Positions 1 through 6,289 of a stretch of 17,657 nucleotides of DNA are shown here, one piece after another. Each line of letters opens with the position of its first letter. Position 1 is the stretch's first letter. Source of the stretch: Gammaproteobacteria bacterium (GTDB taxonomy: Bacteria; Pseudomonadota; Gammaproteobacteria; DSM-19610); assembly GCA_011371465.1 (NCBI GenBank), contig DRQL01000189.1, positions 1 through 17,657 of the forward strand. The letters are read 5' to 3'. The translations under genes were made by a program, and so were the position numbers. The notes under the pieces are model-generated. The model was not told where the DNA came from. It searched no databases and saw only the letters and a list, made by a program, of their open reading frames with translations.

Positions 1-1
1 G

Positions 2-667
2 CGTGCCCGCCAGGAAATACAGGACCTGGCCAATGCCAACCGTGGCATCAGCACCGGACTGATCGCATTTGCCAGTGTCGCACACGTGGTAACCCCGGTT
101 ACCGAAGACCGGGAAAGCCTGTTGCGCCAGTTACCGGCACTGAGCACCGGACTGGTGCAGTTGCAGGGAAGCCGGCTTGCCGATGCCATTGACCAGGCCC
201 GGCGCCTGCTGGCCGGCCAGGGAGAAACGGTTGCCCATAATATACTGCTGATCAGCGACGGCGATTTTGCCGACCCGGAACTCGAGGAAAAAGTCCGCGC
301 ACTGCGCCAGGAGGACATCCGTTTTCACGTCCTCGCGGTCGGCACCAGCCTGGGCGGTGCGGTACCCGGACTGATGACCACCAGTGGCGGGCCGGTCCTG
401 TCTGTGCTGGACGAGGACGGCCTGCGCCGGCTGGCGGACGTCGGCGGGGGTGTATTCCGCGTTGCAGACTACCGGGACCGGGATACACAGGCCATCATCG
501 ACGCCATCCTGTCGCACGCCCGTGCCCGACAGAACGCCCGGCTGCAGACCCTGGTATGGAATGAATATTTCTACTGGCTGCTGATTCCGGCCATGCTGAC
601 CCTGCTGTACCTGTATCGACCCGGTGCCGGCCCGGCAGGTACTGCCAGGCAGGGTGGAACACCGTGA
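2..667 (+). CDS. VWA-domain membrane protein, BatB/BatA-like (5' partial)
   Basis: The reading frame is open from base 2, so the gene begins upstream of the window; 221 residues are visible. They cover the second half of a von Willebrand factor A domain. The segment LLISDGDF (bases 241-267) matches the late acidic MIDAS strand of VWA proteins, and the first MIDAS motif (DxSxS) would lie outside the window. A hydrophobic helix near the C-terminus (YFYWLLIPAMLTLLYLY, about 562-612) anchors it in the inner membrane, followed by a short Gly/Pro/Ala tail. In Bat operons such proteins work with MoxR ATPases and BatC/BatD in envelope stress or aerotolerance functions; the exact reaction is not known. 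The stop overlaps the start of the next gene (TGATG, 665-669), indicating translational coupling. In many gammaproteobacteria the VWA and TPR parts are one protein; here they are separate. Sure of VWA, moderately sure of BatB rather than BatA. Confidence 0.82.
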   Translation, partial: RARQEIQDLANANRGISTGLIAFASVAHVVTPVTEDRESLLRQLPALSTGLVQLQGSRLADAIDQARRLLAGQGETVAHNILLISDGDFADPELEEKVRALRQEDIRFHVLAVGTSLGGAVPGLMTTSGGPVLSVLDEDGLRRLADVGGGVFRVADYRDRDTQAIIDAILSHARARQNARLQTLVWNEYFYWLLIPAMLTLLYLYRPGAGPAGTARQGGTP

Positions 668-2274
668 TGCATGGTTACTCCGCCTTGCTGTGCTCCCTGC
701 TCTGTTTTGTCCCCCTGTGCCAGGCGAGCCTGTTCGACAACCAGGAGCAACAGGCCGGCAAACTGTTCCAGCGGGGCGACTACGAAGCTGCGGCAGAAAC
801 GTTCAGCGACCCCTACCGGCGTGGTGTTGCCTGGTACCGAGCCGGTCACTACGACCAGGCCGCGGAATCCTTCCGTCGGGTCGAACGTGCCAGCGTCCGC
901 ACCGATGCCCTGTACAACCTCGGCAACAGCCTTTTCCAGTCCGGCGAACTGGAAGCGGCTGCCGAAACCTACCGCGAAGTGCTGCTGCGCGAACCCGGCT
1001 ACGAGGATGCGCGCCATAATCTCGGGCTGACCAGCGCCATGCTGGCGGAAGCCAGGCAGGCCGCCGCGGAAGTGCAGAAGCAGGAGGAGAAGAACCCGGA
1101 AAAGGAAACACAAAAGCGACAGAAGGAGCAACAGAAGGAGCAACAGAAGGAGCAGCAGAAGGAGCAGCAGAAGGAGCAGCAGAAGGAGCAGCAGAAAGAA
1201 CAGCAGAAAGAACAGCAGAAAGAACAGCAGAAAGAACAGCAGAAAGAACAACAACAGGAACAGGAGCAGGAGCAACAATCCGCATCCGGCGATGAACAAC
1301 AGGACCAGCAACAGCAATCCGGTGATGAAGCGTCGGAACAGGAATCATCCAGCGGCGATCAGACACAGGAGGACTCACAGGGGGAACCGCAGAACCGGCG
1401 ATCCTCGTCCGGCGATAAACAGCAGGAACAGCAACCGCAATCCGCTGGCGAAACGTCGGAACAGGAACCGTCGGCCGGTAATCAACCAGAGGAGACGTCG
1501 CAGGAACGGGGACAGCAGCAGGAAGATCAAGCCTCGTCCGGTAACGAAGCCTCGCAAACAGATCAACAGCAGGACGGAGACCGGCAGGAACAGGAATCGA
1601 CCTCGGGTAAGGAAATTGACGAACAGCAGCGCGCCTCCTACGCAGAGTCATCAGACCGGCTATCATCGTCCGATGAGCATCGATCGGGGAAGCCACAGGC
1701 TGACACCGGCGACGAGTCCTCCCGGCAACAGGATCAGTCCGAACAGGCGGCCGCCGACACCGGTAAAGAACCATCACAGGAACCGGGTGACGACCACGGC
1801 AAACTGCCCGCAGAACAAAACCGGGGAGACCAGCAACAGACGGAGCATACCGATACCCCTGCAGGAAAACCCGGTGACGCAGAACAGGCCGCCGGAAGCG
1901 AGCGTAACGAACCGCTGCAAGCGACACCGGGTGGCGCTGCCGGGCACGATTCGCCCGCCAACGGCAACCCCCGGGAACGACGCACAGGCCCGGCCGGCGA
2001 CCCCCGTGACTTCGATCCTTCCCGGGTCAGCGCAAACCGGGGCGCTGTAGACCAGTTCGATCAACTCGGCCTGCAGGAAGATCCGGGCAAGGAAGCGGCC
2101 GCGCTGCCCGGTGAAGTCCCGGGTGCGGAAGGCCACCGCACGGTCATCGGCATGGAACAGCTGCTCGACCAGGTGGAAGGCAACCCCGCCTACCTGATGA
2201 GAAACCAGTTCATGCTGGAAGAACAGCGCATGAACCGAAACGGCGAGCGGCCGTATGAGCCGCGTCCCTGGTGA
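667..2274 (+). CDS. TPR protein with long Q/E/S-rich disordered tail, BatC-like
   Basis: A 535-residue exported or membrane-anchored protein. The ATG at 667 is preferred over the in-frame GTG at 664 because it overlaps the upstream stop (TGATG). Residues 1-20 form a signal-peptide-like segment ending CQA. Residues about 25-125 hold roughly three TPR helices pairs (FQRGDYEAAAETF, YRAGHYDQAAESF, ALYNLGNSLFQSGELEAAAE). Residues 153-196 are eleven tandem KEQQ units. From there to about residue 440 the chain is Gln/Glu/Ser/Asp-rich with degenerate SSGD spacers and no hydrophobic segments, so it is probably disordered. The last 40 residues (MEQLLDQVEGNPAYLMRNQF and following) resemble the conserved C-terminal end of Bat VWA-TPR proteins. 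The role is probably as a scaffold in the Bat complex; this is inferred from family and operon position. The low-complexity tail is much longer than usual for BatC. Confidence 0.8.
   Translation: MHGYSALLCSLLCFVPLCQASLFDNQEQQAGKLFQRGDYEAAAETFSDPYRRGVAWYRAGHYDQAAESFRRVERASVRTDALYNLGNSLFQSGELEAAAETYREVLLREPGYEDARHNLGLTSAMLAEARQAAAEVQKQEEKNPEKETQKRQKEQQKEQQKEQQKEQQKEQQKEQQKEQQKEQQKEQQKEQQKEQQQEQEQEQQSASGDEQQDQQQQSGDEASEQESSSGDQTQEDSQGEPQNRRSSSGDKQQEQQPQSAGETSEQEPSAGNQPEETSQERGQQQEDQASSGNEASQTDQQQDGDRQEQESTSGKEIDEQQRASYAESSDRLSSSDEHRSGKPQADTGDESSRQQDQSEQAAADTGKEPSQEPGDDHGKLPAEQNRGDQQQTEHTDTPAGKPGDAEQAAGSERNEPLQATPGGAAGHDSPANGNPRERRTGPAGDPRDFDPSRVSANRGAVDQFDQLGLQEDPGKEAAALPGEVPGAEGHRTVIGMEQLLDQVEGNPAYLMRNQFMLEEQRMNRNGERPYEPRPW
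1123..1254 (+). repeat. 11 x 12-bp in-frame tandem repeat encoding KEQQ
   Basis: Eleven perfect 12-base units, each coding Lys-Glu-Gln-Gln, run without interruption inside the batC-like gene. Units 1-6 (starting 1123, 1135, 1147, 1159, 1171, 1183) use AAG GAG for Lys-Glu, while units 7-11 (from 1195) all use AAA GAA. The amino acid sequence is identical across the array. The flanking codons continue the Gln/Glu bias (QEQEQEQQ). The peptide is predicted to be highly charged and helical or coiled. Because the unit is a multiple of three, gain or loss of units keeps the frame. Confidence 0.95.
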
Positions 2275-2281
2275 ACGCAGT

Positions 2282-3853
2282 ATGATCACGACATCACAGT
2301 TGGCACGATCGTTCTCGTACCTGTTCCTGTTCACCCTGCCGGTGGTGGTCAGCGCCCAGGCGCCGGCGTATTACCCGCCATACGGGTACCAGCCACCGGG
2401 CAGGTACACGCAACCATACCCCGACCGGCAGCCTCGTCCCTACTGGTATCCACAGCAACCACAGGCGCCACAGTACGCACCCGCTCCGCCTCGCGTTGAA
2501 ACGCTGGTCGACGACACCGCTCCCTACGAACAACAGAGCCTGGTGTACCGGATTCGGGTCATCAGCAGCGGCAACCTCAAAACCGTAACGCCGCTGCTGC
2601 CTGAAGACAGCGCAGTCATCCTGCGCCCGCTCGGTGAACCGCTGAGTGAAAACCGCAAACAGAACGGAACCCGCGAGTTTGTTACCGAATACCGTTACCT
2701 GCTGATGCCACTGTCCAGCGGCGTCATCGAAATCCCGCCCGTGCGGGTCAGTGGCCACTTTGCCGGCAGCGGCAGTGGCGATGGTCCGGCTTTTGATGTA
2801 TCCGGAAAGCCCGTCGTGCTGCATGTGCGGCCGGCGACCGACGCAGTACAACCCTGGTTACCGCTCTACCGGCTGCAGATTACCGCTCGCGTGCGCGGCA
2901 GCGAGGCACCGGCCGCCGGTAATCCCATCGATCTGGAAATCGAAACCCGGGCGGTCGGCGCCACCGGGGCCCAGATACCGTCGGTCGCAAACTACCTGGA
3001 AAGCACGGATTTCCGCATCTATCCCGGTGAAAGCAGCAGCGAGGGCAAACTGTCCGCCGACGGCAGGACGTTACTGGGCAGTCGTGCGGAAAGTTTTACC
3101 CTGGTGCCACGCTACGGGGGCTGGTTGCAGCTGCCGGGGGTCAGCATCAACTGGTGGAATGTGCGCTACAATCGTCCCGAAGTGGCCTCGCTGCTTACCG
3201 ACCGGATTCATGTCATGGGCCCGACCGATCCGCAGCGCGGCAGACACGGCAATGACCGTGTAGTGAGTTCCGCGGTCTACTGGCTGCCGATGGTCTTTGC
3301 GGTAGGCGTTCTGCTGTTCGGCTGGCTAAGCGCTTTTATGGGAGATGGCAGGCTGCCCGGTGCCGAATCAGTCAGGAAACTGTTCAGACCGCGGCTTGGC
3401 AAACTGTACCCGCCACTGGTAGCGCTCGCCGAGCGACTTTCGCCGCGACGCAGCTTTCACCGCCTGCGCGCCTGGACCGGACGCCGCCTGCCGGTCTCCT
3501 GGAAGCTGTGGTTCTGCCTGCGTGTCGTCGCACGTGAAAACGACCCGGCCGAATGGGCGCAGGCGCTCCAGTTCCTGGCGGCCAAACACCTGGGTGCCAG
3601 GCCGCAGGCGCACCTTCGGCAGCTGGGCAGAACGATCGCCCGCTGCCATCCCCGCGCCAATGCCGCCGAGGTCGACCGCCTGCTCGCGGAACTCGACCAG
3701 GCGGTCTACGGCAACCGGCCGGTACAGGATTTTCAACGCTGGAAACAGGAATTCAGGAAACAGATCAAGCCGGGCCTGCTTCCCGTGCACGTTCGCCGCA
3801 GCGGTATTGCCGCTTCGCTGTCGGCACCACTACCGGGGCTGAACCCGCCCTGA
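2282..3853 (+). CDS. BatD-like oxygen-tolerance membrane protein
   Basis: A 523-residue protein from the ATG at 2282; an in-frame ATG at 2255, which would overlap the previous gene by 20 bases, is the alternative. The 2282 start puts the signal peptide at the N-terminus (hydrophobic YLFLFTLPVVVSA, likely cleavage after Ala25). Residues about 27-70 are unusually rich in Pro, Tyr and Gln. Beta-rich BatD-type periplasmic domains follow (VETLVDDTAPYEQQSLVYRI onward, and a second part around YRLQITARVRGSEAPAAG). A single membrane helix lies near residues 331-353 (VYWLPMVFAVGVLLFGWL), and a basic, alpha-helical cytoplasmic tail of about 170 residues ends the protein. Domain order matches BatD. It is the last gene of the operon and ends 23 bases before a convergent gene. 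Function in the Bat complex is known only at the level of stress and aerotolerance phenotypes in other bacteria. Confidence 0.82.
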   Translation: MITTSQLARSFSYLFLFTLPVVVSAQAPAYYPPYGYQPPGRYTQPYPDRQPRPYWYPQQPQAPQYAPAPPRVETLVDDTAPYEQQSLVYRIRVISSGNLKTVTPLLPEDSAVILRPLGEPLSENRKQNGTREFVTEYRYLLMPLSSGVIEIPPVRVSGHFAGSGSGDGPAFDVSGKPVVLHVRPATDAVQPWLPLYRLQITARVRGSEAPAAGNPIDLEIETRAVGATGAQIPSVANYLESTDFRIYPGESSSEGKLSADGRTLLGSRAESFTLVPRYGGWLQLPGVSINWWNVRYNRPEVASLLTDRIHVMGPTDPQRGRHGNDRVVSSAVYWLPMVFAVGVLLFGWLSAFMGDGRLPGAESVRKLFRPRLGKLYPPLVALAERLSPRRSFHRLRAWTGRRLPVSWKLWFCLRVVARENDPAEWAQALQFLAAKHLGARPQAHLRQLGRTIARCHPRANAAEVDRLLAELDQAVYGNRPVQDFQRWKQEFRKQIKPGLLPVHVRRSGIAASLSAPLPGLNPP

Positions 3854-3876
3854 ACCGGGTCAGGAAACGGCAGGCC

Positions 3877-4296
3877 TTACTCCCAGAAACGCTGCATCTC
3901 GTAGTACAGGAAGGAAGCCGTCCAGGTGATGAGCACCAGCCCGGTCAGGGATTCGATACCGGTCAGGTAGCGCAGGTTCCCGATCGGCTCGATGTCACCA
4001 AAACCGAGGGTGGTAAAGGTCGTGAAGGAAAAATAGGCGCAATCCATCAGGCTGCCGGTGAAATTCCCTTCCAGGTGCCCCCATCCTTCCTCCCAGTGCA
4101 TGAAATAATAGGCAAATGCGAATATCCAGATCTCGATGCCGTGGGCAACGAGCGCACCGAACACCCCGATCACGATCCTGAACCGGTGCATGATCCTCAT
4201 CTTCTGGATCATAGAGGACATCTGGAACAGGAATTCGTAGTGGACGATAACCGCCACCGCCACCACCACGCTGTTGAGCAGAACTACTTTTACCAT
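3877..4296 (-). CDS. Small K+-channel-like (Ion_trans_2) membrane protein
   Basis: A 139-residue membrane protein with about three hydrophobic segments (residues 4-22, 40-64, 108-131). Between the last two lies a pore-loop sequence TTFTTLGFGD (residues 92-101), which matches the selectivity-filter region of K+-channel family proteins (typical T-x-G-[YF]-G-D); here it reads TLGFGD. There is no RCK/TrkA-N or cyclic-nucleotide domain, so any gating would be by membrane or pore signals or by a partner. Four copies would be expected to form a pore. The start at 4296 is 30 bases after the histidine kinase stop, on the same strand, with an AGGTAAGG stretch just upstream as a possible ribosome binding site. 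It is therefore probably the last gene of the sulP-regulator-kinase cluster. Ion selectivity is inferred from the filter only. Confidence 0.75.
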   Translation of the reverse strand: MVKVVLLNSVVVAVAVIVHYEFLFQMSSMIQKMRIMHRFRIVIGVFGALVAHGIEIWIFAFAYYFMHWEEGWGHLEGNFTGSLMDCAYFSFTTFTTLGFGDIEPIGNLRYLTGIESLTGLVLITWTASFLYYEMQRFWE

Positions 4297-4326
4297 AACC
4301 TTACCTGGAACCTGTTGGCCTGCCGC

Positions 4327-5610
4327 TTACGCGCCCGCCTGCGCCGCTTTCCCCTGTCCGTGGAAGTCGAGCCGAAAACGGGTGCCCTTGCCTACCCGGC
4401 TGCTGACCTTGATCACCCATCCGTAATGCTGGCAGATTCTTCTCACCAGGGACAGGCCGATGCCCTCCCCCCCGCCGGTGCTGTAGAAGGGTTTGAATAC
4501 CGCGTCCAGCTGTTCCGCGGGAATACCCACGCCGGTGTCGGAGACGCTGAGGCTGTAGTTGTCCAGCGTGACCCGGACACAGCCCTCCGAGGTATAGGAG
4601 AAGGCATTGCGAATCAGATTGCCGATCACAATGCGCAACAGCGCGCACTCCACTGACAGGACCGGCGTCGAGTGCACCGTGATATCGACGTCGACCTGGT
4701 TGGATTCCAGCAGGTGCCGGTGGCTGTCCACCACTTCGCGCAACAGCTTGTCGACTTCACAACTCGAAGTCAGCCGGTCCGGTTGCTGCTCGCGGGCGAG
4801 TTCCAGCAGGGCATAGGTGATTTCCGACATTTCCCGGGCCGCGCGTGCAATGCGCCGCACACGGGTATGCTGGGCATCGTCCAGTGAAGCGTCTTCCCGC
4901 AACACCTCTGCCGCACCCTCGATCACGGCCAGCGGGGTGCGCAGCTCGTGGCTGACGTCAGCGGTAAAGGCCTGCTCACGCTCGATGAAGGCACGCAGGC
5001 GATCCTGGTAGGCATCGAATTCCCGCGCTAGAATCCCCGTTTCATCACGCGGAAAATCATCGGCAAGCGCCGTGGAGCGATTGCGGGGTTCAAGATTCCC
5101 CACCCGTCGTGCCAGCTCGCCCACCGGAGAAACCACGCGTTCAGCGAGCCACAGGCCCAGTGCGGCCGACAGGCCGATCATGATCAGCACACCGCCGGCC
5201 AGGTAGGCCCTGAACTGGCGCTCCTTGTGCTGTATCTGCGCATCGTCGTAGAGCAGGACGAACTGCCGGCCATCCTGTATACGCACCTCGGCGAAATAAT
5301 GACGGCCTGCCAACGATAACTGGTGCAGACCGGCCGTCATACCCTGCAGCGCCTCCGGCATCGCGGTGCGCCCTTCACTGTCCTGAACGTAGGTGCGCAG
5401 AATCGAGCTGCCCGGGGCCACGGTGGACGGATCTTCCCTGTAGCGCTCGATAAAACCGCCCAGCTCCGAGGACAGGGTTTCGGCCAGCAGCCGCTCTTCC
5501 ATGGTGAGGGTAAGCCAGTAGAGTATCCCGGCCAGCGCCAGGCTGACGACACCGCCCAGCAGCGCAAAGGCGATGCTGATGCGGTAGCGCAGGCTAGTCC
5601 TGAACCTCAT
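4327..5610 (-). CDS. Sensor histidine kinase of a two-component system
   Basis: A 427-residue inner-membrane sensor kinase. The ATG at 5610 is chosen because it gives a basic N-terminus followed at once by the first membrane helix; the longer frame to 5667 would only extend it into the regulator gene. Order of parts: TM1 about residues 12-34; periplasmic sensor of about 95 residues (35-133) with no recognised motif and no His/Cys cluster; TM2 about 135-156; HAMP linker about 157-212; dimerisation/phosphoacceptor helix with FTADVSHELRTPLAV, His221; N box NLIRNAFSYT (about 331-340); G1 box SDTGVGIP (357-364); F box FKPFYS; G2 box GEGIGLSLV. All catalytic boxes are intact. It overlaps the response regulator stop by 17 bases, a sign of translational coupling. 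The signal is unknown; neighbours suggest ions, anions or envelope stress (inference). Confidence 0.9.
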   Translation of the reverse strand: MRFRTSLRYRISIAFALLGGVVSLALAGILYWLTLTMEERLLAETLSSELGGFIERYREDPSTVAPGSSILRTYVQDSEGRTAMPEALQGMTAGLHQLSLAGRHYFAEVRIQDGRQFVLLYDDAQIQHKERQFRAYLAGGVLIMIGLSAALGLWLAERVVSPVGELARRVGNLEPRNRSTALADDFPRDETGILAREFDAYQDRLRAFIEREQAFTADVSHELRTPLAVIEGAAEVLREDASLDDAQHTRVRRIARAAREMSEITYALLELAREQQPDRLTSSCEVDKLLREVVDSHRHLLESNQVDVDITVHSTPVLSVECALLRIVIGNLIRNAFSYTSEGCVRVTLDNYSLSVSDTGVGIPAEQLDAVFKPFYSTGGGEGIGLSLVRRICQHYGWVIKVSSRVGKGTRFRLDFHGQGKAAQAGA

Positions 5611-6280
5611 CGGGCGCTGCCAGCTGGTAACCCATGCCGTGCACGGTGCGCAGCAGCTGGGTCTCAAAGGGTTTGTCGATGGCGCTGCGCAACACGTGCA
5701 GGTGGGTGCGCAAGGCGTCGCTGTCCGGCCGTTCGTTGCCCCAGATACGGCGCTCCAGTTCGCGTTTCGGCACCACGCGCGGTGACTGACGAATCAGCAG
5801 GGTCAGCAGTTTGAGGGGGATCGGCGGCAGGGTGATCGACTGACCGGCACGTTGCACGCGCAGCGTGTCCGGGTCGAACACCAGGTCGGCCACCTGCAGC
5901 ACTTCCCGTTCCTGGTCGCCACGCGCACGCCGCACCAGCGCCCGCAGCCGGGCCTCCAGTTCCTGCAGGGCGAAGGGTTTGACCAGGTAGTCATCGGTAC
6001 CGGCGGCAAAACCCTCCAGCTTGTCATCCAGGGTATCGCGTGCCGTAAGCATCAGGATCGGCACGGTCACGCCGGTATCGCGGATACGGCGACAGAGCTC
6101 CAGCCCGTCCATGCCTGGCAGGGTCAGGTCGAGCACCAGCGCGTCGTACACCTTGTCCTGGATGAACTGCATGCCGGTTCTCGCGTCATAGGCGGCATCC
6201 AGTATGTACCCCTTGGGTTCGAGGTAGTCATACAGGTTGGCAACCAGGTCCGGGTTGTCTTCAATAACCAGTATATACAT
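5594..6280 (-). CDS. OmpR/PhoB-family response regulator
   Basis: A 228-residue DNA-binding regulator. The receiver domain (residues 1-118) has the acidic pair E7 D8, the phosphoacceptor Asp51 in LVLDLTLPGMDG, Thr79 in LMLTA, and Lys101 in DYLVKPF, all as expected for an active receiver. The C-terminal winged-helix domain (about 127-222) contains LTLLIRQSPRVVPKRELE and DALRTHLHVLRSAIDKPF, typical of the OmpR/PhoB class. The start at 6280 has AGGG six bases upstream on the coding strand. It begins 9 bases after the SulP stop and ends overlapping the kinase start, so sulP, regulator and kinase probably share one transcript. The partner kinase is the next gene. Target genes are not visible; the adjacent sulP and the divergent czc operon are candidates by position only. 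Confidence 0.93.
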   Translation of the reverse strand: MYILVIEDNPDLVANLYDYLEPKGYILDAAYDARTGMQFIQDKVYDALVLDLTLPGMDGLELCRRIRDTGVTVPILMLTARDTLDDKLEGFAAGTDDYLVKPFALQELEARLRALVRRARGDQEREVLQVADLVFDPDTLRVQRAGQSITLPPIPLKLLTLLIRQSPRVVPKRELERRIWGNERPDSDALRTHLHVLRSAIDKPFETQLLRTVHGMGYQLAAPDEVQD

Positions 6281-6289
6281 GATGCCCTG

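Noticed and set aside
571..1317. Antisense open frame with long poly-leucine run
   Set aside because: It is the reverse strand of the KEQQ/Gln-rich region; CTG/CTT codons arise from CAG/AAG repeats. There is no start context, and it sits opposite a well-supported gene.
803..1927. 374-codon minus-strand open frame
   Set aside because: A repetitive Val/Ala/Pro/Ser/Arg product opposite the low-complexity BatC tail; a by-product of repeat composition.
3854..3876. Shared terminator between the BatD-like and channel genes
   Set aside because: The 23-base convergent gap has no inverted repeat or T-run that I can see.
3553..4656. 367-codon plus-strand open frame
   Set aside because: It spans the end of the BatD-like gene in another frame and then runs antisense to the channel and kinase genes. 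Composition is Gly/Arg/Pro/His-rich with no recognisable domain.
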